From: Intrasporangium calvum DSM 43043
GTDB lineage: Bacteria; Actinomycetota; Actinomycetes; Actinomycetales; Dermatophilaceae
Assembly: GCF_000184685.1 (NCBI RefSeq)
Contig: NC_014830.1
Span: forward strand, 1,116,001-1,180,000
Length of the DNA stretch: 64,000 nucleotides
Direction: 5' to 3'
Both the position numbers and the translations under genes were made by a program. How positions within the stretch are numbered: the stretch's first letter is position 1; each line of letters opens with the position of its first letter. Shown here one piece after another: positions 28,870 to 36,720 of this stretch. Below the pieces are notes generated by a model. It had not been told where the DNA came from, searched no databases, and saw only the letters and a program-made list of their open reading frames with translations.

Positions 28870-31545
28870 ATGTGCGGAATCGCGGGTTATCTCGGAATCG
28901 AGGCGGACGAGGCGCTCCTGCAGCGGATGAACGACTGCCAGGTCCACCGGGGACCCGACGGGGACGGCCTCTTCACCGATGGTCCCGTGGGGCTCGCCCA
29001 CCGGCGCTTGTCGATCATCGACCGCGCACACGGCCAGCAGCCGATGACGACCCGCGACGGGCGGTTCACCATCGTCTACAACGGCGAGGTCTACAACTAC
29101 CTGCCGCTGCGCGCGGAGCTCGAGGGGCTCGGGCACACCTTCACGACGGACAGCGACACGGAGGTCGTCCTCCAGTCGTTCGCGCAGTGGGGCGCCGAGG
29201 CGTTCGACCGCTTCAACGGGATGTTCGGCCTCGCCATCTGGGACGCGCAGGAGCGGTCGCTGACGCTCGCTCGCGACCACTTCGGGATCAAACCCGTTTA
29301 CGTATGCCGCTCAGCTGGCTCGGGTGCCGGCGGCGCGGACGCGTGGTTGTTCGCTTCGGAGATCAAGCCCATCCTCGCGTCGGGCCGCTACGAGAGGCGG
29401 CCGAACGAGCGCACCATCTACCGCTACCTGCGCTTCCGGATCCACGAGGACGGCCGGGAGACCTTCTTCGACGGGATCGAGCGGCTCGAGCCTGGCGAGG
29501 TCATGACCATTGCCGAGGACGGGACCGTCGAACGCCGGCCCTTCACCCGGCTCCGCGAGGAGCTGCTCGAGCTCGCTCGGGAGCAGCGGCCCTACGACGA
29601 GGCGGCCGCGCGCGAGTACCGTGACCGGCTCACCGAGGCCGTCCGGCTGCGGCTGCAGTCGGAGGTGCCGGTCGGGACCTCGCTGTCCGGGGGGCTCGAC
29701 TCGTCGGCCGTCGCCGTCATCATCAACCGGCTGCTCAACGAGCACGACCGGACAGCGGAGTCCGTTGGGGCGCAGCAGAACACGTTCTCCGCTGTCTTTC
29801 CCGGCTCGATCAACGACGAGGAACGCTACGTCGACGACGTCCTCGAGATCTGCAAGGGACACGTCGCCGGGCACAAGATCACGCCGACGCCGACGGAGTT
29901 CAAGGAGGACCTCGCCGACTTCGTGCGCACCCAGGAGGAGCCGCTCATCTCGAGTGGCCCCTACGCGCAGTACCAGGTGATGCGCGAGGCGACGAAGCAC
30001 GTCACCGTCCTCCTCGACGGTCAGGGCGCCGACGAGATGATGGCCGGCTACATCCCGTACTACTTCGTCTACCTGCGGCAGCTGCGGGCCCAGGGTGCGC
30101 TCAGGGCGGCGGCGGAGCTGTCGAAGTCCCTCGACGTCCTCTACCGGCTCGGACGGTTCAAGCTCAAGGCGAAGCTGCGTGGGCGCAAGAGCATCCCGAC
30201 GACCCAGCTCCTCGCAAAGGGGTTCGTCGCCGCGCACGCGGGGGAGCGCTACACCGTCGAGGGGAGCAACCTCAAGAAGCGGCTCGTCGAGGACCTCTTC
30301 GTCGGCTCGCTGCCCTCACTGCTGCGCTACGAGGACAAGAACACCATGCGGTTCTCCCTCGAAGGGCGCGTGCCGTTCCTCGACAAGGAGGTCGTCAAGT
30401 ACATCTTCTCGCTGTCCGACGAGGCCATCATCAAGGACGGCTGGAACAAGCGGATCCTCAGGGACGCCACGCGCGACCTGCTGCCCGAGTCGATCAACCG
30501 GCGCCGCAACAAGATCGGCTTCACGACCCCGCAGGGCGAGTGGTTCATGCGGCTCAAGAACCACTTCTACGGCATCTTCCTGTCCGAGTCCTTCGCGGCG
30601 CGGCCCTACTTCGACCAGACCGAGGTCCTGCACGCGTTCGAGGGCTGGATCAAGGGCACCAACGACGTCGATTCGATGACGTTCTGGCGGCTGCTCAACC
30701 TCGAGCTGTGGCTCCAGGAGTACTTCGACGAGAAGGTTGACGAGGCGGCGCAGGGGTCCGTCAGTCGCGTCAAGACCGACTACGAACCCAACGCCCGCAA
30801 GCAGCTCGACCTCACCCTTGACGATGGGCAGGTCGTGCGCCGGTACCCCCTTCGCACCGAGCTCTACGCCCGCGAGGACGACCTCGACAGCAAGACCCTC
30901 GGCTACATCGACCGGTTCTTCGCGGGACTGCCCGAGGCGGGCGCCGACCACGAGGTCGCCACGAAGGGCACGTGGTACTTCTTCATCTCGGAGAAGATCG
31001 TCGCCATCACCCAGGGGCGCTCGTACTTCATCTGGGACATCAAGGTCTCCCGGCCCGCGCGGATCCTGTCGCGCTACGTGACCCGAACACCTGCCGGCAT
31101 CGGCCTCGGGTCACCCTTCACGATGCAGCTCGCCATCGAGGAGGCCGGCTTGGCTCGCGTGCTCTACGCGTCGGCCGGTGGCGCGGTCGGCAAGCTCGTC
31201 GGTCGCCGGGGGCTGTTCTACGACCTGGTCGGCGGTGACATCCGCGCCATCGACGGACCGACCGAGTACTCCGTGTACCCGGCCAACGTCTCGGCCAAGC
31301 TGGCTCCGAAGGACCCGGACCAGGTGGCGGCCCGGCTGTCCGCGGCGATCCGCGAGCGGGTGCCGGCGCCATGGCGGGACACCTTCGGCGGGACGGTCGT
31401 CATGGACGCCAACGACATCGGCCGCAACGTCCTCGGCACGGACGCGCCGGGCCTCAAGGAGCGGTACGAGGCGATGTTCGCCGACAACCCGCTCGGGCAG
31501 GGCTCGGAGCAGACGCCGATGGCGATCGTCTTCGAGCTGACCTGA
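28870..31545 (+). CDS. AsnB-type amidotransferase fused to CofE-like ligase domain
   Basis: The 891-aa protein starts MCGIAGYLG, so Cys2 is the glutaminase nucleophile; this fixes ATG 28870 rather than the longer frame. Residues 1-250 are the glutaminase (HRGPDGDG, FTIVYNGEVYNY) and 251-625 the synthetase (SLSGGLDSSAVAV near 271, LEGRVPFLDKE). Ordinary AsnB ends near 610-650. Here about 245 more residues follow with KGTWYFFISEKIVAITQGRS (from 699), TPAGIGLGSPFTMQLAIEEAG, GGDIRAIDGPTEYS, DANDIGRNVLG and GQGSEQTPMAIV. These look like the F420-0:gamma-glutamyl ligase (CofE, PF01996) fold; that assignment is from memory. A repeat-derived insertion occupies residues ~145-158. Confidence 0.8.
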   Translation: MCGIAGYLGIEADEALLQRMNDCQVHRGPDGDGLFTDGPVGLAHRRLSIIDRAHGQQPMTTRDGRFTIVYNGEVYNYLPLRAELEGLGHTFTTDSDTEVVLQSFAQWGAEAFDRFNGMFGLAIWDAQERSLTLARDHFGIKPVYVCRSAGSGAGGADAWLFASEIKPILASGRYERRPNERTIYRYLRFRIHEDGRETFFDGIERLEPGEVMTIAEDGTVERRPFTRLREELLELAREQRPYDEAAAREYRDRLTEAVRLRLQSEVPVGTSLSGGLDSSAVAVIINRLLNEHDRTAESVGAQQNTFSAVFPGSINDEERYVDDVLEICKGHVAGHKITPTPTEFKEDLADFVRTQEEPLISSGPYAQYQVMREATKHVTVLLDGQGADEMMAGYIPYYFVYLRQLRAQGALRAAAELSKSLDVLYRLGRFKLKAKLRGRKSIPTTQLLAKGFVAAHAGERYTVEGSNLKKRLVEDLFVGSLPSLLRYEDKNTMRFSLEGRVPFLDKEVVKYIFSLSDEAIIKDGWNKRILRDATRDLLPESINRRRNKIGFTTPQGEWFMRLKNHFYGIFLSESFAARPYFDQTEVLHAFEGWIKGTNDVDSMTFWRLLNLELWLQEYFDEKVDEAAQGSVSRVKTDYEPNARKQLDLTLDDGQVVRRYPLRTELYAREDDLDSKTLGYIDRFFAGLPEAGADHEVATKGTWYFFISEKIVAITQGRSYFIWDIKVSRPARILSRYVTRTPAGIGLGSPFTMQLAIEEAGLARVLYASAGGAVGKLVGRRGLFYDLVGGDIRAIDGPTEYSVYPANVSAKLAPKDPDQVAARLSAAIRERVPAPWRDTFGGTVVMDANDIGRNVLGTDAPGLKERYEAMFADNPLGQGSEQTPMAIVFELT
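29301..29320 (-). repeat. Dispersed repeat inserted in asnB
   Basis: CGTATGCCGCTCAGCTGGCT encodes VCRSAG directly after the conserved FGIKPVY, where homologues have only a few residues. Confidence 0.7.
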
Positions 31546-31552
31546 GCAGCCG

Positions 31553-31617
31553 GGAACGAGCCCGGAGAACGAGCCCGGAGAACGAGCCCGGAGAACGAGC
31601 CCGGAGAACGAGCCCAG
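31553..31617 (+). repeat. 13-bp tandem repeat, 5 units, fused to dispersed repeat
   Basis: Five units of AGAACGAGCCCGG start 5 bases after the asnB-fusion stop; the last runs into a full dispersed-repeat copy (31610-31627). The shared GAGCCC suggests the array grew from the repeat's end. Confidence 0.9.
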
Positions 31618-31627
31618 CGGCATACGG
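31610..31627 (+). repeat. Dispersed repeat, consensus copy
   Basis: GAGCCCAGCGGCATACGG, exact, between convergent genes. Confidence 0.85.
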
Positions 31628-31635
31628 CGAACGCG

Positions 31636-33321
31636 TCAGCCGGCCAACAGCAGGTCCCGCACCTCGCGGCGGAGCACCTTGCCGATGATCGTCCTCGGCA
31701 GGTCCTCGAGGACCTCGACCCGACGGGGCACCTTGTAGGCGGCCAAGTGGGTGCGGCAGTGCTCCCGGGCGGCCTCGGGATCGAACGCGTCCGGGTCCTC
31801 CACCGTGACTGCGGCGACGACCTCCTCGCTGCCGTCGCTCCTCGGCAGCCCGACCACGGCGGCGTCGGTCACCCCGGGGAAGTGTCTGAGGACCGTCTCC
31901 ACCTCGGACGGCATGACGTTGAAGCCCCCGGTGATGATGACCTCCTTGATGCGGTCGACGACCGAGACGAATCCGTCGCCGTCCACCTCGACGATGTCGC
32001 CCGTGCGCAGCCACCCTCCGTCGAGGAGGGAGAGCGCCGTCTCCTCCGGCTTCCTCCAGTACCCCGAGAACACCTGGGGCCCCCGCACGAGCAGCTCGCC
32101 GCGCTCACCGGGGGACCGGTCGACGGTCGGGCGTTCGGGGTCGACGACCCGGATCTCCGTGCTCGGGAAGGGGACGCCGACCGCGCCCGGGCGGCGCGCG
32201 AGGCCGATGGGGTTGCCGACGGCGACGGGCGACGACTCGGTGAGGCCGTAGCCCTCGATGAGCAGGCCGCCGGTCACCGACTCCCACAGCTCGAGCGTCT
32301 CGGTCGGCAGGGCCATCGCCCCGGAGATCGCGAAGCGGGCCGTGGACAGGTCGACACCGCGGGCCCGTGCCTCAGAGGCGAACTTCTCGTAGATCGGCGG
32401 CACGGCGGGGATGAACGTCGGAGGGTGCTTCTTCGCAGCCGCCAGGAGCAGGTCGACGTCGAACTTCGGGAAGAGCACCAGCCGGGCACCCATGCTCATC
32501 GCGAACGTCAGGCACAGCGTGAGCCCGTACGCGTGGAACATCGGCAGCACGCCGTAGACGACCTCCTGGCCCGGGACCAGGCCGGGAACCCACGCCCGGC
32601 CCTGCGCGGCGTTGGCGGCGAGGTTGAGGTGGCTCAGCATGGCCCCCTTCGGGACACCCGTGGTGCCACTCGTGTACTGGATGACGGCGAGGTCGTCCAC
32701 AGCCGGCTTCGGGTGGTTCGGGTCGATCCGGCCCTGCCGCAGCAGCTGCCCCCACGGGATGCTGCCGGGCGCGGGCCCGGTGAGGGCGGACCGGAGGGCG
32801 CGCACCTTCGGGACGGGGAGGCCGAGAGCGAGCCGCTTGACGAGGGGCATGGCGTGGACGAGGTTGACGGCGATGACGTGCGTGACACCGGGGAGCTTGC
32901 TCACGATGGGGGCGACCTTGTCCCAGACGATGGCGACCGTGGCCTCGTGGTCCGTGAACTGCGTCGCCATCTCGGTCGCCGTGTAGAGCGGATTGTGCTC
33001 GACCACCACGGCGCCGAGTCGGAGCACGCCGTAGAAGGCGACGACGTGCTGAGGACAGTTGGGCAGGACCAGCGCCACCCGGTCGCCCTTGCGGACCCCG
33101 AGCCGCCGCAGGCCCTCCGCAGCCTGCGCCACCTGCGCGTCGAGCTGCGCATATGTCGTCTCTGCCTCGAAGAACTCGAGGGCCACCCGGTCCCCGAACC
33201 GCGCAACTGCGGCGTCCAACAGGTCGGTCAGTGACTGTGTCACGGGCTCGATGTCAGCGGGAACGCCCTCGGCGTAGCTGCCCAGCCAGATCCGTTCCAT
33301 CCCCACAGCGTCGTTGGCCAC
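31636..33321 (-). CDS. Long-chain fatty acid-CoA ligase (AMP-binding)
   Basis: This 561-aa adenylate-forming enzyme activates a fatty acid to acyl-CoA. YTSGTTGVPKGAML (ATP P-loop, near residue 210), EGYGLTESSPV near 350, GWLRTGDI and the catalytic-Lys region RTIIGKVLRRE near the C-terminus are all intact. GTG 33321 has AAGGAA upstream; ATG 33300 is an alternative. It overlaps the end of the flippase-like gene by 68 bases and is the last gene of the PIG-L/flippase/ligase unit. Confidence 0.9.
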   Translation of the reverse strand: MANDAVGMERIWLGSYAEGVPADIEPVTQSLTDLLDAAVARFGDRVALEFFEAETTYAQLDAQVAQAAEGLRRLGVRKGDRVALVLPNCPQHVVAFYGVLRLGAVVVEHNPLYTATEMATQFTDHEATVAIVWDKVAPIVSKLPGVTHVIAVNLVHAMPLVKRLALGLPVPKVRALRSALTGPAPGSIPWGQLLRQGRIDPNHPKPAVDDLAVIQYTSGTTGVPKGAMLSHLNLAANAAQGRAWVPGLVPGQEVVYGVLPMFHAYGLTLCLTFAMSMGARLVLFPKFDVDLLLAAAKKHPPTFIPAVPPIYEKFASEARARGVDLSTARFAISGAMALPTETLELWESVTGGLLIEGYGLTESSPVAVGNPIGLARRPGAVGVPFPSTEIRVVDPERPTVDRSPGERGELLVRGPQVFSGYWRKPEETALSLLDGGWLRTGDIVEVDGDGFVSVVDRIKEVIITGGFNVMPSEVETVLRHFPGVTDAAVVGLPRSDGSEEVVAAVTVEDPDAFDPEAAREHCRTHLAAYKVPRRVEVLEDLPRTIIGKVLRREVRDLLLAG

Positions 33322-34468
33322 GGCCCGTTCCTTCTTTCTGGTTTCGCTGGATCTGCTCTGGGCGCGGCCGGCGGCCGTGTTCGCCTGTCGTCAGCTGCTC
33401 GTGGAGCCCCGGCACGCTGACGGAGGCTCGGGTGATGCCCTCGTGGTGATCCTCGTCGGCCGGGATCGTCTTGGGGCTGATCGACCACAGGAACCAGCCG
33501 AGGACTCCGAGGGGCACCTCGAAGAAGTGGGTGTAGAGGGAGAAGAGGACGACCCCCGCGGTGGCCAGGGCCGGGTCGGCGCCCCACCCGACGAGCACGG
33601 CGGCGGTCCCGGCCTCGGTCACTCCGAGCCCGCCGGGCGTGATGCCGACCGCGGTGAGCAGCCGTCCGACGGTGTAGGCACCGAACATGTACGCAAACGG
33701 CATCTGGACGCCCATCGAGTTGAGGCAGAACCAGAAGAGGATGTAGTAGACGCCGAAGAAGCCGATCAGCCCGTAGGTCATCTCGAGCCAGCCGTAGCGG
33801 ACGATCTCGATGATGTCGTGGCGCATGCCGACGATCGTCTTCTCGAGGTCGGTGTGCGCGGCCCTCCTCCCGCGGACCCGGCGCCACGCCCGCGTCGCCC
33901 ACCAACCGAGCTTGTGGGCGAAGACCTCGGAGGCGAGGATGCCCCAGAAGGCGACGATGACGGCGAGCCCGATGAGCGCTCCGATGACGGCGGCCTGGGC
34001 GACGACGGGGTTGAGATGGCCGATCCCGACGAGGATCGCGAGGATCCCGACGACGGGCAGGACGACGCGGGCGAGGACGTTCCACACGCCGGTGACGATC
34101 ACCATGGTCGAGATGTCGCGACGGAGGAAACCCCAGGACCGCAGCTGCTTGTAGGTGACGACGACGCCGGCCGCGCCGCCCCCCGGGAGGAGGTTGCCGA
34201 TCGAGCTGCCGCAGGCGTTGACGATCATCGCCTGCGCATGCGTCAGACCCTTGAGCGAGCCGGTGTAGAGGAAGGTGACGAGCCACAGCCCGGAGATCAT
34301 GAGGACGGTGAGGCCGACGACGGTCCCGAGCCGCAGCCCCGACAGGGTGCGCCAGACGTCGGTCCACGTCGTGTGCGCGATGCGCGGCAGGCCCCACCAC
34401 AGCAGGAAGACGGCCAGCCCGATCCCGACGACGAACTGGATGGCCTTCCGGACCCGCGTGCCGGTCAC
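33254..34468 (-). CDS. Flippase-like UPF0104/AglD membrane protein
   Basis: The 404-aa protein has eight or so helices of the UPF0104 family, with NACGSSIGNLLPGGGAAGVVVTYKQLRSWG near residue 85 and GITPGGLGVTEAGTAAVLV near 290. A charged cytoplasmic tail (about residues 350-404) extends into the start of the ligase gene. Its GTG start overlaps the PIG-L stop as GTGA. Together with an acyl-CoA ligase and a deacetylase it suggests handling of an acylated or GlcNAc-containing lipid. Confidence 0.85.
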   Translation of the reverse strand: MTGTRVRKAIQFVVGIGLAVFLLWWGLPRIAHTTWTDVWRTLSGLRLGTVVGLTVLMISGLWLVTFLYTGSLKGLTHAQAMIVNACGSSIGNLLPGGGAAGVVVTYKQLRSWGFLRRDISTMVIVTGVWNVLARVVLPVVGILAILVGIGHLNPVVAQAAVIGALIGLAVIVAFWGILASEVFAHKLGWWATRAWRRVRGRRAAHTDLEKTIVGMRHDIIEIVRYGWLEMTYGLIGFFGVYYILFWFCLNSMGVQMPFAYMFGAYTVGRLLTAVGITPGGLGVTEAGTAAVLVGWGADPALATAGVVLFSLYTHFFEVPLGVLGWFLWSISPKTIPADEDHHEGITRASVSVPGLHEQLTTGEHGRRPRPEQIQRNQKEGTGRGQRRCGDGTDLAGQLRRGRSR

Positions 34469-35307
34469 GTCAGGCCCGCGAAGACGTCATGCTGTATGCC
34501 GCTGGGCTCACTTCCCGATCCGCGGCCCGTCAGGTGGGGGGTCGCGTCGACGAACCACTCCCGCCCGAACACGAGGTCGTAGAGGGGCCGTGGGATCCGA
34601 AGGAAGGCGGCGAGGGTGCGGTCGGCGCCGCCGTCGGCACTCGACTGGGAGGCGTGGGCCCGCATCGAGGCCCGCTTGGCCGGGATGTGCCGCCGGACGT
34701 TGATCCGATGGGTGATCTCGCTCCGCGCGGAGAAGGCGCGCTCGAAGCTGACTCGGTCGAACTCGGGGGGGAAGCGGTAGACCTTGCCGACCAGGTCGAG
34801 GGCGCTGGAGATGGTGTCGCGTGGGACCGTCGCCTCGAGCAGCCTCGGGGTGCCGGCGAGCTCTGCGGCACGGCGCGCGACCGCGTGGACCTTCCGGTGG
34901 TCCGGGTGGCCGTACCCGCCGTTGGCGTCATAGCCGAGGAGGACGTCGACCCGCTCCTGCCAGAGGATCGCAGCCAGCCGTCGGGCTGCTTCGTCCGTGT
35001 CGGCCCTGACGAACCTGGTGCGTCCCGGTGGATCCGGCGGCGGGTCCGGGTCCAGGCCGCTGTCGGCATAGCCGAGGTGCTCGACGCGTCCGACGCCCAG
35101 TGCCCGGGCGCTCTCCTCGAGCTCGCGCCGGCGTTGGATGGCGAGGCCGCCGGCCGCATACGCCTGCGATGCCAGTCCGAGCTCGCCGTAGGTGGCGACG
35201 ACGAGGACGACCCGGTGCCCTTCCGCCGCGGCGCGCGCCATCGTCCCCGAGGTGAGGAGCGCCTCGTCGTCAGGGTGCGCGTGGAACGCCAGGAGGGTGT
35301 ACGACAT
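34465..35307 (-). CDS. PIG-L family deacetylase
   Basis: The 280-aa protein starts MSYTLLAFHAHPDDEALLTSG, with the zinc-binding HPDD motif at residues 11-14. YGHPDHRKVHAVARRA near residue 145 supplies the third ligand. The family removes N-acetyl groups from GlcNAc-type sugars (MshB, Mca, PIG-L). ATG 35307 is where homology begins. The last residues, GSGSEPSGIQHDVFAGLT, include a dispersed-repeat copy, so the C-terminus has been extended or rewritten by it. MshB is possible but the operon context argues for a different substrate. Confidence 0.87.
   Translation of the reverse strand: MSYTLLAFHAHPDDEALLTSGTMARAAAEGHRVVLVVATYGELGLASQAYAAGGLAIQRRRELEESARALGVGRVEHLGYADSGLDPDPPPDPPGRTRFVRADTDEAARRLAAILWQERVDVLLGYDANGGYGHPDHRKVHAVARRAAELAGTPRLLEATVPRDTISSALDLVGKVYRFPPEFDRVSFERAFSARSEITHRINVRRHIPAKRASMRAHASQSSADGGADRTLAAFLRIPRPLYDLVFGREWFVDATPHLTGRGSGSEPSGIQHDVFAGLT
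34493..34510 (-). repeat. Dispersed repeat, copy in PIG-L gene end
   Basis: TGTATGCCGCTGGGCTCA, one base off consensus, encodes the SEPSGI of the deacetylase C-terminus. Confidence 0.7.
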
Positions 35308-35665
35308 GTCTCGGCCATCTTTGCGCATCCCGCCGCGTTCCCCCGTCAACTTCGAGGCGTGGGCCCCGTGCCACCCGGTCGTGCCACCCGCTGGTGCAAC
35401 CGGTCGAGCCACGTTAGCCGAGGACGACCTCCTCGCGGTGCCTTGGTGCGCCCGGGCCGGGTCCCGGCGTCCAGGGCTACCGGCGGTATGGGTAAAGGGC
35501 GAGTAAATAATCTCGGTATTCGCCGTCGCCGGGTTGACACGGGAGTCGCCCCATTGCTTGGCTAAACGCGTCGCAGGGGGCCCTTTCTATCCAGAACGCG
35601 ACGTTTTTCGTTCATCTTTGAACGACTCAGGGGAAAACGAGTTCACGGAAAGGAAAGTGGTTCGC
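35308..35665 (+). promoter_or_regulatory. Upstream region of the peptide gene, AT-richer
   Basis: 358 bp between the divergent PIG-L and peptide genes. From about 35490 the base composition drops well below the surroundings. TTGACA at 35534-35539 is a consensus -35, but the -10 candidates (TTGGCT at 18 bases, TAAACG further) are weak. CGTTCA-TCTT-TGAACG at 35609-35624 is a perfect 6-bp inverted repeat that could be an operator. GGAAAGGAAAG at 35647-35657 is the ribosome site for the peptide. Confidence 0.5.
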
Positions 35666-35770
35666 ATGTCTGTCCCAGCGATGTCCCTGACCACCGTCTC
35701 CATACTGAAGTTGACCGGTCGCTGGTCGTTCCGGAACTTCGGGCTGAGCGTCTACTTCGAGTGTGTGTAG
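35666..35770 (+). CDS. Small peptide, candidate secreted/processed precursor
   Basis: A 34-residue ORF begins MSVPAMSLTTVSILKLTGR and ends NFGLSVYFECV. It has a strong GGAAAGGAAAG site 8 bases before the ATG. It is hydrophobic and aromatic towards the C-terminus with a single Cys at position 33. It matches no family I know. The next genes encode an ABC exporter and an M50-type membrane protease, as in peptide export systems, which is the main reason to call it real. The frame is open upstream to 35534, but those codons look like leader sequence. Confidence 0.6.
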   Translation: MSVPAMSLTTVSILKLTGRWSFRNFGLSVYFECV

Positions 35771-35850
35771 CGGGTGACCGGCTGACGCCGACCCGCTGAG
35801 CTCGACGACGGGTGGCCGGCTCACGGCCCAGGATGCCTGGGCCGGTCACC
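35769..35850 (+). promoter_or_regulatory. Mutually exclusive hairpins between peptide and ABC gene
   Basis: A perfect 12-bp inverted repeat (CGGGTGACCGGC at 35769-35780 with its complement at 35839-35850) overlaps a perfect 8-bp hairpin (GGCCCAGG-ATG-CCTGGGCC, 35823-35841). They share bases 35839-35841, so both cannot fully form. This could reduce read-through so that the peptide is made in excess over the exporter. Confidence 0.55.
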
Positions 35851-35887
35851 CGTCGCACCGCACGCTGCACCGAGAAGGGACACCGCC

Positions 35888-36607
35888 ATGCCAGCGCTTG
35901 AAGTCTCTGGGGTCACCTACTCGTACGACGGGTTCGTGACCGTCCTCGAGGAGGTCGGCTTCACGGTCGACGCCGGCGAGATCGTGGGGCTGCTCGGCCC
36001 CAACGGCTCGGGGAAGTCGACCCTCATCAAGACGGTCTTCGACCTGCTCCGACTGCAGTCCGGGACGATCGCCGTCGGCGGCCACGAGCACGCCTCGCCC
36101 GCGGCCAAGTCGGTGGCGATGTACCTCGCGAGCAACGACTACCTACCGCAGTTCCTCACGGGCCGCGAGTACATCGAGATGCTCGGGCGGCTCTATGGCG
36201 TCGCGGTTGAGCACACGGCTGCAGACCGGCTCTTCGAGACCTTCTCGATGGCGGGACGCTACGACGACCTCATCGAGGACTACTCCCACGGGATGCGGAA
36301 GAAGACGCAGCTCGTCTCAGCACTGCTCATGCGCCGCCCGCTCACGATCATCGACGAGACCTTGAACGGGATCGACATCGAGGCACTCCACCGGACTGAG
36401 AAGGAGCTGGCGCGGCTGAGGGCCGAAGGTCGTTCGGTCATCCTCTGCACGCACGACTTCGCGCTGCTCGAACGGCTCGCGGACCGCGTCCTCTTCCTCG
36501 ACCACGGTGTGCTCGTGACCGACGCGAGCACGGATTCGGTCATCGACGAACACGGCTCCCTCTCGGCGATGGTCTTCGGCCACCTGGACGCGGAGCCCCG
36601 TCCATGA
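35888..36607 (+). CDS. ABC transporter ATP-binding protein
   Basis: The 239-aa ATPase has Walker A GPNGSGKST near residues 38-46. The signature region YSHGMRKKTQLVSALL has SHGMR in place of LSGGQ. Walker B is LTIIDETLNGID and the switch His is in CTHDF. The Q-loop position reads SNDYLP. The SHGMR form is common in ABC-2-type exporters of lipids, drugs and peptides. GAGAAGGGAC precedes the ATG. Its stop overlaps the permease start as ATGA, so the two were made as one exporter. Confidence 0.9.
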   Translation: MPALEVSGVTYSYDGFVTVLEEVGFTVDAGEIVGLLGPNGSGKSTLIKTVFDLLRLQSGTIAVGGHEHASPAAKSVAMYLASNDYLPQFLTGREYIEMLGRLYGVAVEHTAADRLFETFSMAGRYDDLIEDYSHGMRKKTQLVSALLMRRPLTIIDETLNGIDIEALHRTEKELARLRAEGRSVILCTHDFALLERLADRVLFLDHGVLVTDASTDSVIDEHGSLSAMVFGHLDAEPRP

Positions 36608-36720
36608 GACTGCGCAGCTCACTGGTCCTGGCTCGGATGCTCCTGCGCTTCTTCATCCGCCGGGTGACCCGCATGGGCGTGCTCCGCTCCACCGCGGTGA
36701 AGGTGGCTCATCGAACTTAG
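36604..36720 (+). pseudogene. ABC permease, 5' fragment cut by ISL3 element
   Basis: The first 31 codons of the exporter permease (MRLRSSLVLARMLLRFFIRR...) run into the IS, which supplies an in-frame TAG at 36718. Joining codon 31 to 38199 across one target copy restores an open frame: STAVKV continues as LALAAVGTILVTG. The ancestral permease was therefore about 505 aa by this reading. Confidence 0.85.
36697..36704 (+). repeat. Target site duplication of ISL3 element, left
   Basis: GTGAAGGT, identical to 38199-38206. An 8-bp duplication is the ISL3-family norm. Confidence 0.92.

Noticed and set aside
31553-31617. CRISPR-like array
   Set aside because: Units are 13 bp with no spacers and no cas genes; it is a simple tandem repeat.
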